Source of the DNA: CAVZQN01 sp963837395
GTDB lineage: Bacteria; Acidobacteriota; HRBIN11; JAKEFK01
Direction: 5' to 3'
NCBI GenBank assembly: GCA_963837395.1
Contig: CAWINI010000004.1
Coordinates: 2,728,001 to 2,792,000, forward strand
DNA length: 64,000 nucleotides
This document shows positions 29,392 to 37,874 of the stretch, piece by piece. Each line of letters begins with the position of its first letter. Within the stretch, counting starts at the first letter, position 1. The translations under genes were made by a program, and so were the position numbers. The notes under the pieces are model-generated. The model had not been told where the DNA came from, made no database searches, and worked only from the letters and a program-made list of their open reading frames with translations.

Positions 29392-30057
29392 TCAAACTCC
29401 AAATAACAGTAAGATTAGTCCGATTGCGAGCAGCACGAATATCGCACCAAAACCTAACCAAATATAGATTTCGTATCCACCTTTTTCTTTAATTTCAAGA
29501 GGAGCGGACGCACTTACTTCCTCTTCTACCTTTGGTGTTTCTGCTTTTGGTTTTGGTGGTTCAGGTGCAACTTCTTCAGCAGGTGGATCTGGAACAGCTG
29601 GCGGTGGTGGTGGTGGTGGCTCAACTGCGGCAGGTTGCGGTGGTTCTTTCTCATGTTCCGCTGTGCCCGTTCGTTGACCCAAATTGGGTTCTGTTCCTGA
29701 AGGACGTCGCAATAATGCAGCTTCAGGCGGCATAGCCTCCATGATTGTAGCACCAGGTTCGCCCTCAAATCTGATTCGATAGGGCGCGATTGTAACAACA
29801 TCCATAGCGTTTAGCGGATATTTTTCCTTGGCGACAATTGGTGCACCGTTTAACAGCGTGCCATTCGTGCTTCCGAGATCCGTTACGTAATAACTGTCGT
29901 TTTCCAAAAGGAACGCAGCGTGTGATCCTGAAATTTCCGGCCGGTTAAAATGGAGATCGTTTCCTGGTTTACGTCCGATTGTGATTCGAGGTCGATCAAA
30001 CGAAATTTCCTGGTGAGAGTTATCGATGTCAGATTCAATAATCAGCCTGGCTGGCAT
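29392..30057 (-). CDS. FHA-domain protein with Pro-rich linker and C-terminal membrane anchor
   Basis: 221 aa. An N-terminal forkhead-associated domain (about residues 20-90) shows ITIGRKPGNDLHFNRPEISGSHA and DLGSTNGTLLNG, the phosphothreonine-binding signature. A long Pro/Glu linker follows, then a single C-terminal transmembrane helix (IYIWLGFGAIFVLLAIGLILLL). It is a tail-anchored cytoplasmic phosphopeptide sensor by inference. It is near a second FHA protein on the same strand. No Ser/Thr kinase lies in the window. Confidence 0.85.
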   Translation of the reverse strand: MPARLIIESDIDNSHQEISFDRPRITIGRKPGNDLHFNRPEISGSHAAFLLENDSYYVTDLGSTNGTLLNGAPIVAKEKYPLNAMDVVTIAPYRIRFEGEPGATIMEAMPPEAALLRRPSGTEPNLGQRTGTAEHEKEPPQPAAVEPPPPPPPAVPDPPAEEVAPEPPKPKAETPKVEEEVSASAPLEIKEKGGYEIYIWLGFGAIFVLLAIGLILLLFGV

Positions 30058-30229
30058 AGTGGGTATGGTACCGCTACATTCTTAATTCGTAAAGTAGTTC
30101 ATTTTATGGTTCAACCGCGCATAAACTGATCTGGAATCTAAACAAGTTTACGATTAATATTCGTATTTCATTTCTTCTTGACTCTGGCTGACTAAATCCC
30201 AAGGTAATCATTTCACCATAAACCGAGTT

Positions 30230-31207
30230 CTATTTTAACCCGACCAACCAGCCGCCTTCCTGACCGTTAGAACGAATTACGTAAGTCCCTCTTAGATTTC
30301 TACCTTCCATCTTTCCAACAAAATCTACCGCGCGCCCATCTTTTTCAGTCATTGAAAACTCGACTGGGAATGATGATGTCTTTCGATATTGACCAAAAAC
30401 TTGAAACATCCCGATCGTTTTTCTGAATTCATTTTTGAATCCGCCGCTTCCACCAAGATCCATTCTCCACACTAATGTAGCTGTGCCTGATATGGAACTT
30501 CCTTGCTGCCGCAGTTTTAGATCCAGATCCAGAGTAGACTCGCGAATGTTGGAATAAAGTTTATTGTCCATTGTTCCGCTCCAGGTGCCCTCAACTTTTG
30601 CTACTCTGGCAGGAAGTCCAAAACTTAATGAAAGCAGTTTCGATTTTTGATCTGCGGGGACAGTATTTAAAAAATCAACGGCGTAATAACGTCCGCCGCT
30701 TTGATCATTTCCAACAGCGTAAAAATTTTCGATCTGTTCGAAAACGAGACCACCTGAAGCTACAATTCCAGTATCTTCAGGACTTTTTACTTGAACAAAA
30801 GTGCGATAGTACGACCACAACAACATTTGCCACCATTTTGCCAATTCCTCTAATTCAACTCCGCGCTGATTTAATTTGCTGTAGGCATAAGTATCTTCAG
30901 ACAAAACTCGCAACAACGGCGATTTCGTACCATCAACTGCTCCATCCGCAAAAAGCGAATAGGCATTATCTTGATTCGAGATTGTTACCTGGGCATCTGG
31001 ATTGGATTGAAAATAAGTAACAGCGTTGTTCAGATTTTTCGCAACTATTTCGGCTCGCTCACGACTGCTTCCTGCATCATCTTTTGCCACCAAAACCAAA
31101 AGTGGACCTATGTTTGTTTCAACCGAATATTCATTAAAACCGAGAGGCGTTGCATATGGTTTTGCTACAAACGAAAGTCTGAACACTTCCTGCGGGTTTT
31201 CAATCAC
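30230..31207 (-). CDS. Unknown protein, probably the C-terminal half of the upstream FHA-TIG protein
   Basis: 325 aa, no family recognised. The first third has an alpha/beta look; the last 120 residues form a beta-rich domain (VEGTWSGTMDNKLYSN, SSISGTATLVWRMD, GRNLRGTYVIRSNG) like lipocalin- or avidin-style small barrels. It has no signal peptide or membrane helix and starts at GTG overlapping the upstream stop by eight bases without a ribosome site. Adding two C's at 31212-31213 would read GTPPVIENPQE and fuse it to the preceding TIG domain, making a periplasmic or surface extension. Both interpretations remain possible. Confidence 0.55.
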   Translation of the reverse strand: MIENPQEVFRLSFVAKPYATPLGFNEYSVETNIGPLLVLVAKDDAGSSRERAEIVAKNLNNAVTYFQSNPDAQVTISNQDNAYSLFADGAVDGTKSPLLRVLSEDTYAYSKLNQRGVELEELAKWWQMLLWSYYRTFVQVKSPEDTGIVASGGLVFEQIENFYAVGNDQSGGRYYAVDFLNTVPADQKSKLLSLSFGLPARVAKVEGTWSGTMDNKLYSNIRESTLDLDLKLRQQGSSISGTATLVWRMDLGGSGGFKNEFRKTIGMFQVFGQYRKTSSFPVEFSMTEKDGRAVDFVGKMEGRNLRGTYVIRSNGQEGGWLVGLK

Positions 31208-32789
31208 AGGAGGTGCCCGGCAAAATTATGAAGTCCATTGTATTTTTTGTCCGCATATTATTGATTCGAACTGTAACCGGAACCTTAAGCCCCTCGTCAG
31301 GAATGTTATCTGCAGGACTCGGAACTGTGGCAATAATGTCATCACCATCCACCCGAGTACCAGCGAGATCGCCGCCGAATAACACACTCGTGGATTGACC
31401 GGGCATATTCGTTTTGATTCGCACTTCAGATCCAACTCCGCCTGAAAGGGGATTCATATTTTGAATGCGAGGGGCAATCAGCACTTTGAAATTGATTCGC
31501 GAAAGAACATCTTTTTCGCCCATCACCAGAATTTCTGAATCGGTTTCCGCACCAGAAAGATTGGGAAAATCAGGTAATTTTATTTCCAAACCCTCTTTAT
31601 CGCGCTTTAAGACAAATGCATCTTGATCCAAAATCTTTACAGCTTTCACATCTTCAGGATCAAAGCTTCCCTGAACATGAATTAAATCCCCAGTACTCCC
31701 TTTTTCAGGACTCGCTAAGGGTGGCGTTAATGAACCTTTTCCCCAAATGAAAAATATGATCAGACCTAAAACTGAAAGCCCCAATACTATTCCGCCGATA
31801 GCTCCAAGTGAATATCCACGGCGGACTTCTGGTAGTTGAACAGGAACTTCTTCTCTTTCTTCAACAGCGACTGCACTTTCTGCAGCTTCTTCTTCAGATT
31901 TTTTCTCTGCCGCTTCAGCACCTTCTGCAGCAGACTCTGCACCTTCTCCGGCAGCAGCCTCTTCAGCGATTTTTTCTCCTTCTTTCGCAGCAGCATCCGT
32001 TACTTCTTTTGATTGCAATTTACCCGGTGTGCTGTCGGTCATTTGCATATCTTCCAGCTTTGATAACAATGCTTCCGCGGGATTGCTGAAGATGAGAATT
32101 ACAGGAGCTGAGCTTGATTGTTGTCCGAATCGAATTTCATCACGGTCACGCAATCTGCGACTTCCACTGATCCGCTCATCGTTGATGAAAGTTCCATTGG
32201 CACTGTTTAAATCTTTAATGAAAGCACCAGACCATGACAATGAGAGTTCAGCATGTCTGCGTGAAACGCTGGGATGTTCGATGACGATATCAACACCGCT
32301 TGTTCTGCCGGAAATCAGAGTTGTGCCTTCAGTCAGCTCATACTGTTTTCCATTTTCCGGGCCGCCCATCAAAATGACTCTCGGTTTTTCGGCCGTGCTG
32401 GTTTGCCAGGAACCGAGAACTTCCATGACCATCTGTCGCGCAACCTGAACTGTTGCCCCAGAATCGATCCCCAAAACGTTGATGCCTGTGGAAAAATACA
32501 GATCGAAGGTTTGAATTCTAATCAGATCGCTGTCGCTAAGAAGCTTTTTTTCACCAGCCACCAGGCGCTCACCATTGAGAAAAGTTCCATTGATGGAACC
32601 TCGATCGATCAAGTAGTAGTTGTCGTTTTCTTTTTCGATTTGGGCGTGGTATCCCGAGACGGACGCCATCGGGAGTTGAATATCATTCTCTTTTAATCGG
32701 CCGATAGTAATTAACGGCTGATCAAACTCATAGCTGTAATCCTTAGTCCCGCCCTCGGTGAGCTGGGCTTTTACGACCAACTTGATCAT
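31200..32789 (-). CDS. Tandem-FHA membrane protein with periplasmic IPT/TIG domains
   Basis: 529 aa. Two FHA domains occur in the first 240 residues (TIGRLKENDIQLPMASVSGYHA and TLISGRTSGVDIVIEHPSVSRRHA, each with an NGTFLN/NGTFIN loop). Then come an Ala/Glu-rich linker, one transmembrane helix near residues 330-350 (IGGIVLGLSVLGLIIFFIW), and outside it IPT/TIG-like beta domains (STGDLIHVQGSF, NPLSGGVGSEVRIKT). Phosphothreonine recognition inside the cell is thus linked to an outside beta domain. The reading frame likely continues into the next gene (see that entry). Confidence 0.8.
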   Translation of the reverse strand: MIKLVVKAQLTEGGTKDYSYEFDQPLITIGRLKENDIQLPMASVSGYHAQIEKENDNYYLIDRGSINGTFLNGERLVAGEKKLLSDSDLIRIQTFDLYFSTGINVLGIDSGATVQVARQMVMEVLGSWQTSTAEKPRVILMGGPENGKQYELTEGTTLISGRTSGVDIVIEHPSVSRRHAELSLSWSGAFIKDLNSANGTFINDERISGSRRLRDRDEIRFGQQSSSAPVILIFSNPAEALLSKLEDMQMTDSTPGKLQSKEVTDAAAKEGEKIAEEAAAGEGAESAAEGAEAAEKKSEEEAAESAVAVEEREEVPVQLPEVRRGYSLGAIGGIVLGLSVLGLIIFFIWGKGSLTPPLASPEKGSTGDLIHVQGSFDPEDVKAVKILDQDAFVLKRDKEGLEIKLPDFPNLSGAETDSEILVMGEKDVLSRINFKVLIAPRIQNMNPLSGGVGSEVRIKTNMPGQSTSVLFGGDLAGTRVDGDDIIATVPSPADNIPDEGLKVPVTVRINNMRTKNTMDFIILPGTSCD

Positions 32790-32829
32790 AGGGTTTTAAG
32801 AAAGGAGCATAGCACAAATTCTTAGTGAC

Positions 32830-33402
32830 TCAGCGGTTTAATTCTAGCAATTGGCAAAGCAAATGGATGATCATTCCATGAACTTCCTGAATTCGTGGAG
32901 TGGACTGGTGCGGCACAATAAGCGCAGCATCGCATAGCAGCATTGCACGTCCGCCATCCCGGCCTAGAAGACCAACCGTCTGGCATCGCTTATCCCGAGC
33001 CATTTTCAAACCCTCTACAATGTTAGTAGAGTTTCCGCTGGTCGAAATGGCAATTGCAAGATCTGATGGATCCGCAAGGGTCTCGATTTGTTTGGCGAAA
33101 ATGGAATCGAAACCTTCATCATTGCTTATGGCAGTCAGTAAGGATGTATCGGTATGCAGCGCATGAGCACGCATTCCGATCGGGGAATTTTCGACCCTAT
33201 GCATGAGTTCGGCAGCAAAATGTTGGGCATCTGCTGCTGAACCACCATTTCCAAAAATCAATACCTTCCGTTTTTGATTTCGAACTTCTTTGAGCAGTTC
33301 ATAAACCTGGAGCATGTTGTCCATGTTCTTGTTGAAAAACTCCCGTTTTAAATCAAGGGAAGCTTCAACGGAGCTTCTGATAAAATTTTCAGCGTCACTC
33401 AT
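32830..33402 (-). CDS. gmhA: Sedoheptulose-7-phosphate isomerase (SIS domain)
   Basis: Makes D-glycero-D-manno-heptose 7-phosphate, the first step of LPS heptose synthesis. The 190-aa SIS-fold protein has LIFGNGGSAADAQHFAAELMHR, AISTSGNSTNIVEG and the zinc-site His residues in VPHQSTPRIQEVHGMIIH. Its start overlaps the queA stop by four bases. The pathway partner hldE kinase lies at 39.1 kb. DiaA is a relative, but the E-V-H pattern favours GmhA. Confidence 0.88.
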   Translation of the reverse strand: MSDAENFIRSSVEASLDLKREFFNKNMDNMLQVYELLKEVRNQKRKVLIFGNGGSAADAQHFAAELMHRVENSPIGMRAHALHTDTSLLTAISNDEGFDSIFAKQIETLADPSDLAIAISTSGNSTNIVEGLKMARDKRCQTVGLLGRDGGRAMLLCDAALIVPHQSTPRIQEVHGMIIHLLCQLLELNR

Positions 33403-34457
33403 ATGATTAGCATCGCATCGCCATAGCTATAAAATCGATAGCCTTCGTTCACAGCATGTTCATAAGCTTTACGGATGTGTGTATATCCGCCAAAAGCTGC
33501 AACCAGCATTAAAAGCGATGACTTTGGAAGATGAAAGTTCGTAATGAGACCGGAAGTAATTAGGAATTTGTAGCCGGGGTAGATGAATAGCCCTGTGCTT
33601 CCTTGAAGTTCACCGGTAGCAGCGATGCTTTCAATGGTACGAGTTGTTGTTGTGCCTACAGCAATGACGCGGCGCGCATTCTGAATTTTTTTCCAGGCAG
33701 CTGATGAACAAAAATAAGTCTCCGGATGGAGGCTGTGTTTTCGTATGTCGTTGCTTTTCACCGGACGGAATGTTCCGGGTCGTACATGCAATGTAATTCG
33801 CGCAGTTTGAATACCACGTTCGCGAAGATCATTCAGGATTTTGCGAGTAAAGTGAAGGCCGGCTGTTGGTGCTGCAATCGAACCACGAATTTTAGCGTAA
33901 ATAGTCTGATATCGTTTTTGATCCATCGAATCTGGTTCGCGTTTGATATAAGGCGGAAGTGGAAGATTTCCATGCGAACTCAGTAGCTGATCGACATCAT
34001 CTTGAAATCGCAAGATACGTCCGACAGTTGAAAGCGATAAAACTTCCGCTTTGATTCCATTTTCGAATTGTACTTGATCTCTCGGACGAAATTTCTTTCC
34101 TGGATATACCAGAGCATCCCAACAATTCTTTTCTGTTTCATGAATCAACAACACTTCACCGCGATCCGATTGCAATCGCGATGGAATCACTCGAGTGTTG
34201 TTTAAAACAATGAGGTCATCTTTTTGTAATAACTTTGGCAGGTCTAAAAAATGTTTGTCCGAAATTTTTCCTGTGATGCGATCAAGTCGTAACAATCGCG
34301 AAGTGTCGCGTTTCTTTAATGGGTATTGTGCGATTCGATCCGCTGGGAGCTCATAATCATAAGAATTCAAATCGAATAGATTGTCAGACAGAGGCCCGGC
34401 CTCCGCTCCCGGCTTCCGCGAGGCCGGGCCTCGATCGGTCTGTGCTGTTGCTTTCAT
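33399..34457 (-). CDS. queA: S-adenosylmethionine:tRNA ribosyltransferase-isomerase QueA, with repeat-derived N-terminal extension
   Basis: Forms epoxyqueuosine in tRNA anticodons. The body of the 352-aa protein is typical (YELPADRIAQYPLKKRDTSRLL, VLNNTRVIPSRL, AAPTAGLHFT, HVRPGTFRPV). The start ATG 34457 overlaps the ruvB stop, but the first 28 or so residues (including GPASRKPGAEAGP) are not part of the family. They are encoded by a GC-rich perfect palindrome (34391-34432). No internal ATG is available before the conserved region; a TTG within LNSYDYELP is the alternative start. gmhA follows, overlapping by four bases. Confidence 0.92.
   Translation of the reverse strand: MKATAQTDRGPASRKPGAEAGPLSDNLFDLNSYDYELPADRIAQYPLKKRDTSRLLRLDRITGKISDKHFLDLPKLLQKDDLIVLNNTRVIPSRLQSDRGEVLLIHETEKNCWDALVYPGKKFRPRDQVQFENGIKAEVLSLSTVGRILRFQDDVDQLLSSHGNLPLPPYIKREPDSMDQKRYQTIYAKIRGSIAAPTAGLHFTRKILNDLRERGIQTARITLHVRPGTFRPVKSNDIRKHSLHPETYFCSSAAWKKIQNARRVIAVGTTTTRTIESIAATGELQGSTGLFIYPGYKFLITSGLITNFHLPKSSLLMLVAAFGGYTHIRKAYEHAVNEGYRFYSYGDAMLII
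34385..34442. repeat. GC-rich palindrome inside the 5' end of queA
   Basis: GAGGCCCGGCCTC (34391-34403) and GAGGCCGGGCCTC (34420-34432) are perfect 13-bp inverted repeats spaced 16 bases. An outer CAGAC/GTCTG pair lies at 34385-34389 and 34438-34442. It is far more GC-rich than its surroundings and is translated in frame. Confidence 0.75.
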
Positions 34458-35517
34458 TTTTCAAACAAGCTTTGCTGATAATTCGATTTGGCTGGTGTAA
34501 GTCCAAAGTGTTTATAGGCATTTAGCGTCACAATGCGGCCTTGCGGAGTACGATTTAAGAAACCGATTTGCATCAGGTAAGGCTCATAAATATCTTCCAA
34601 TGTGGATTTTTCTTCCGATGTCGCTGCTGCCAGCGCGCTTACACCAACAGGACCGCCATTAAACTTTTGGATAATTGTTAGTAATAATTTTCGATCGACT
34701 TCATCCAATCCTAAATGATCTACTTCCAGCATCTCCAATGCTTTCATCGCAACCGAGTGAGTGATTACGCCATCGGCTTCGACTTGCGCAAAATCGCGAA
34801 CGCGACGCAAAAAGCGATTTGCAATTCGCGGCGTTCTTCGTGAACGCATCGCGATCTCGCGGATCCCTTCTTCTTCAATCGGAATATTTAGAATGCGCGC
34901 AGACCGGGTAAGAATCTTGTAAATATCATCAACGCTGTAATAATCCAGAGTGTGCCGGATTAAGAAGCGATCGCGTAACGGCTTTGTGAGTGATCCTGCA
35001 CTGGTTGTAGCACCAATCAAAGTGAAAGGTGGCAAATTAATTCGGAGTGTGCGCGCGGATGGGCCTTGTCCGATAATAATATCCAGTTTGTAATCTTCCA
35101 TTGCTGGATACAACACTTCTTCAATTGCTGAATTTAACCGGTGAATTTCATCAATGAACAAAACTTCTTTCTCTTGAAGGTTCGTTAACAGAGCAACCAG
35201 ATCTCCGGCACGTAAAATCACAGGCCGGAAGTTGTTTTGATACTACTTCCCATTTCATGAGCAACGATGTTGGCGAGAGTAGTTTTGCCCATTCCGGGAG
35301 GACCCATCAGCAGAATATGATCCAAAGCATCGTTGCGCTGTTTAGCGGCTTGAATTGCAACCTGCAAGTTCTTGCGCACTTTTTCCTGACCGACGTATTC
35401 AGCAAATGTTTTTGGACGAAGATGAGCTTCTTCTTTTAATTCTTCGCCACTCGGTGGGCTAAAAACGATCCGTTCCGCCTTGTCTTTCATTTGCCTGTAG
35501 CTATCCTGAGGTTCCAT
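34454..35517 (-). CDS. ruvB: Holliday junction branch migration ATPase RuvB (apparent frameshift)
   Basis: AAA+ motor of the RuvAB complex. The N-terminal part (35517-35218) has LRPKTFAEYVGQEKV and Walker A GPPGMGKTT and then stops after KTTSG. The rest, from ILRAGDLVALLTNL with Walker B LFIDEIHRL through the winged-helix tail, continues in another frame to 34454. One extra C (a G at 35223-35224 on the plus strand) would read TSGPVILRAGDL and restore a protein of about 354 aa. Two separate genes are implausible because the split falls within the ATPase core. ruvA lies 11 bases upstream. Confidence 0.93.
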
Positions 35518-35528
35518 CGCCTGTGTAA

Positions 35529-36119
35529 TTATGCTGAAATTCCATGCAATGCGTTTTTCAGTAATTCTTCAAATGATGCATCCGATTTGGATTTGTCCAA
35601 AACATTTTTTACGATCCGTTCAGCCAAATTTTGTTGATATCCCAGGTTTACAAGTGCACTGACCAAATCTTCACGCATCGGTTTGTCTTGTGGAGTTTGT
35701 GCCGATTCACTCAAAAGCTGCGGAATCTTTTCACGCAATTCCAATGAAACACGCTCGGCTGTCTTGCGGCCAACGCCAGGTATAGTTGAAAGTTTTCCAA
35801 TATCCTGATTTTGAATCGCTGGAATCAATTCGTCCGCAGACATCCCGGAAAGAAATGAGATTGCAACCTTTGGCCCAATTCCGCTTACGCTGATCAGCTT
35901 TTCAAACAATACTTTTTCCCGCATCGTTCGAAAGCCGTAGAGTGCCAGCGTTTCTTCACGCACGTGAGTGTAAATGAAAAGAGCAAGCGATGATCCTTCA
36001 TCTGGAAGTTCAAGAAATGTTGAAACAGGGATATTCACTAAGTAGCCAACCCCATTAACATCCAGAATTAATGAATTTGGTTTTTTTTCACCAAGAATTC
36101 CTTTTAAATATCCAATCAT
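35529..36119 (-). CDS. ruvA: Holliday junction DNA helicase RuvA
   Basis: Tetrameric junction-binding subunit, 196 aa. It begins MIGYLKGILGEKKPNSLILDVNGVGY, the OB fold. Helix-hairpin-helix motifs ISVSGIGPKVAISFLSG and LSTIPGVGRKTAERVSLEL follow, and a C-terminal domain III that regulates RuvB (ALVNLGYQQNLAERIV). The start overlaps the ruvC stop by four bases. Intact. Confidence 0.96.
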   Translation of the reverse strand: MIGYLKGILGEKKPNSLILDVNGVGYLVNIPVSTFLELPDEGSSLALFIYTHVREETLALYGFRTMREKVLFEKLISVSGIGPKVAISFLSGMSADELIPAIQNQDIGKLSTIPGVGRKTAERVSLELREKIPQLLSESAQTPQDKPMREDLVSALVNLGYQQNLAERIVKNVLDKSKSDASFEELLKNALHGISA

Positions 36120-36610
36120 TTGAATGCATGTCTCGATGTGATGATGTGTGCGTGCGTAATCGCGAGTCCAACCGCATCGCTCAAATCATAACGTGCGTCA
36201 CCGAAATTTGTTCTTACCAGCATTTCTACCATTTTCTTTACTTGAGATTTTTCTGCACGTCCATATCCTGTTACTGCACTTTTAACTTGCAATGCAGAAT
36301 ATTCGTGAACTTCACAGTGATGAACCGATAGGCCGAGTAAAATTACTCCGCGCGCATGGCCTAGCTGAAGCGCCGAACGAACGTTTTTCGCATAAAAAAT
36401 ATCTTCTACTGCTGCGATTTGTGGATGAAAACTTTCACATATTTCGCAAATTTCTTCATAGAGATACTTCAGGCGGGTAGCAAATGGCTTTTGGGGAAGC
36501 TTTATGCACCCAGCTTCAACGAGCTCTACACCCTGGCCGTTGCTATCAATGATTCCGTATCCGGTTATTTTGCTTCCCGGATCAATACCAATGATTCGCA
36601 GCCGTATCAT
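36116..36610 (-). CDS. ruvC: Crossover junction endodeoxyribonuclease RuvC
   Basis: Resolves Holliday junctions by paired nicks. The 164-aa RNase H-fold protein has the catalytic Asp in IIGIDPGSKITGYG, the Glu in AAVEDIFYAKN and the C-terminal acidic pair in DLSDAVGLAITHAH. The start could be the first ATG (36610) as given; the conserved protein starts a few residues later. It heads the ruvCAB-queA-gmhA run and follows yebC on the same strand. Confidence 0.95.
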   Translation of the reverse strand: MIRLRIIGIDPGSKITGYGIIDSNGQGVELVEAGCIKLPQKPFATRLKYLYEEICEICESFHPQIAAVEDIFYAKNVRSALQLGHARGVILLGLSVHHCEVHEYSALQVKSAVTGYGRAEKSQVKKMVEMLVRTNFGDARYDLSDAVGLAITHAHIITSRHAFK

Positions 36611-36630
36611 CTCCAGACATAGTATATCTG

Positions 36631-36655
36631 GATTTTGCGTCTCTGTGGTGAGATC
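36631..36655. repeat. Half-palindrome matching the recX-alaS half-site
   Basis: GATTTTGCGTCTCTGTGGTGAGATC is close to the reverse complement of the sequence at 6452-6469 and also resembles the arms at 20067-20143. It separates ruvC from yebC. Confidence 0.45.
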
Positions 36656-37405
36656 TTAACCCGCGAGTTGAACTAGTTCTTCTTCGGCAATATCAAAGTT
36701 CGCCCAAACATGTTGAACATCATCATGTTCATCCAACGCTTCAACCAGTCTTAAAACTTGTTGTGCATCTTTGCCTGTTAACTTAATCCATGTTTGAGGA
36801 ACCATTGCGAGCTCAGCTGAAATTGTTGGAATATTATTCTTACTTAACGCTTCGATTACTGCTTCGAAATTGTGTGGCGAAGTTATGATTTCAAAATTTC
36901 CAGAGTCTTCTTGAATGTCATCTGCTCCAGCTTCAATTGCGAGTTCCATCAATTTCTCTTCATCAACTGCTGCCTTTTCTACAACGATTGAACCTTTTTT
37001 ATGAAACATCCACGAGACAGAACCAGCTTCAGCCATGTTTCCGTTATTTCGTGAAAAAACGTAACGCATTTCGGATACGGTACGATTTTTGTTATCTGTA
37101 AGAACTTCCACCAAAATTGCCACACCACCTGAACCGTAGCCTTCGTAGCTGATTTCTTCGTAATGTACTCCCGGCAATTCGCCGGTTCCTTTTTGAATCG
37201 CACGCTTCACATTGTCTGCAGGCATATTTACAGCTTTGGCAGCTTGAATGGCCGCTCTTAATCGTGGATTTCCTCCTGGATCACCACCACCCGTCCTGGC
37301 TGCAACCGTAATTTCTTTAATGACTTTTGTGAACATCTTTCCTTTCTTGGCGTCCACTACAGCCTTGACGTGCTTCACCTTACTCCATTTTGAATGGCCT
37401 GACAT
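36656..37405 (-). CDS. yebC: YebC/PmpR family transcriptional regulator or translation factor
   Basis: 249 aa, three-domain YebC fold. MSGHSKWSKVKHVKAVVDAKKGKMF, DNVKRAIQKGTGE and the alpha/beta regions are all typical. Family members have been described as DNA-binding regulators (PmpR) and as translation factors helping ribosomes through proline runs. Its location before ruvCAB is conserved widely. Intact. Confidence 0.94.
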   Translation of the reverse strand: MSGHSKWSKVKHVKAVVDAKKGKMFTKVIKEITVAARTGGGDPGGNPRLRAAIQAAKAVNMPADNVKRAIQKGTGELPGVHYEEISYEGYGSGGVAILVEVLTDNKNRTVSEMRYVFSRNNGNMAEAGSVSWMFHKKGSIVVEKAAVDEEKLMELAIEAGADDIQEDSGNFEIITSPHNFEAVIEALSKNNIPTISAELAMVPQTWIKLTGKDAQQVLRLVEALDEHDDVQHVWANFDIAEEELVQLAG

Positions 37406-37479
37406 AACTTAACTCCTGAAGATTCTTGCGGATGCCTCTATCCTAGCATAACCTTTTAGCTCAAACCATGCACTTCTGG

Positions 37480-37500
37480 AGGGCGGGGCCCGCTCCCCGG
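37480..37500. repeat. Short GC-rich palindromic tract upstream of the Trm112-like gene
   Basis: GGGCGGGGCCCGCTCCCC is an imperfect GC hairpin in an AT-richer gap of about 200 bases between the divergent yebC and Trm112-like genes. No clear promoter pair was found beside it. Confidence 0.3.
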
Positions 37501-37604
37501 AATTTACTTTTAGTCCTTTGGACTTTGAGGCTTCTTTGCGTTATATTGACTGCTTACGGAATGATTTTTTCGGTACCTAATCATAAGATATTATAGGAGT
37601 TAAC

Positions 37605-37814
37605 GTGGCAGTCAGTCAGGAGTTGCTAGATATTCTAGCCTGCCCGGTTTGTATTAAGAGCGTTCACTTAACGCCTGACCAGAAAGGCTTGAAATGCGAA
37701 CAATGCCATCGTGTATATCCAATCGTTGATGATATTCCTGTGATGTTAATCGAAGAAGCGACCATCCAGGAAGGTTCCGAAAAGCCAAATTCCGCAAATC
37801 AAACTTCCAAATAA
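37605..37814 (+). CDS. Trm112-like zinc-binding protein (UPF0434/YcaR)
   Basis: Small 69-aa protein of the Trm112p-like family. It begins ISQELLDILACPVCIKSVHL-like (first residues MAVSQELLD) and has CPVC and CEQC zinc knuckles and YPIVDDIPVML. In eukaryotes Trm112 activates methyltransferases; in bacteria the role is less clear, and homologues often sit near LPS genes as here. The start is GTG 37605 with TAGGAG nine bases upstream. Confidence 0.88.
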   Translation: MAVSQELLDILACPVCIKSVHLTPDQKGLKCEQCHRVYPIVDDIPVMLIEEATIQEGSEKPNSANQTSK

Positions 37815-37874
37815 ACTCGCGCGGCCACCTTTGCACGGGAGGGGCAGCCCACAAATTCGGTAATTGATTCCATC

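Noticed and set aside
30230..31207. Assignment to a named enzyme family
   Set aside because: Only a general beta-rich character is visible; no catalytic motif was recognised.
34454..35517. Two separate RuvB genes
   Set aside because: The break lies between Walker A and Walker B within one ATPase core, and one added base joins them.
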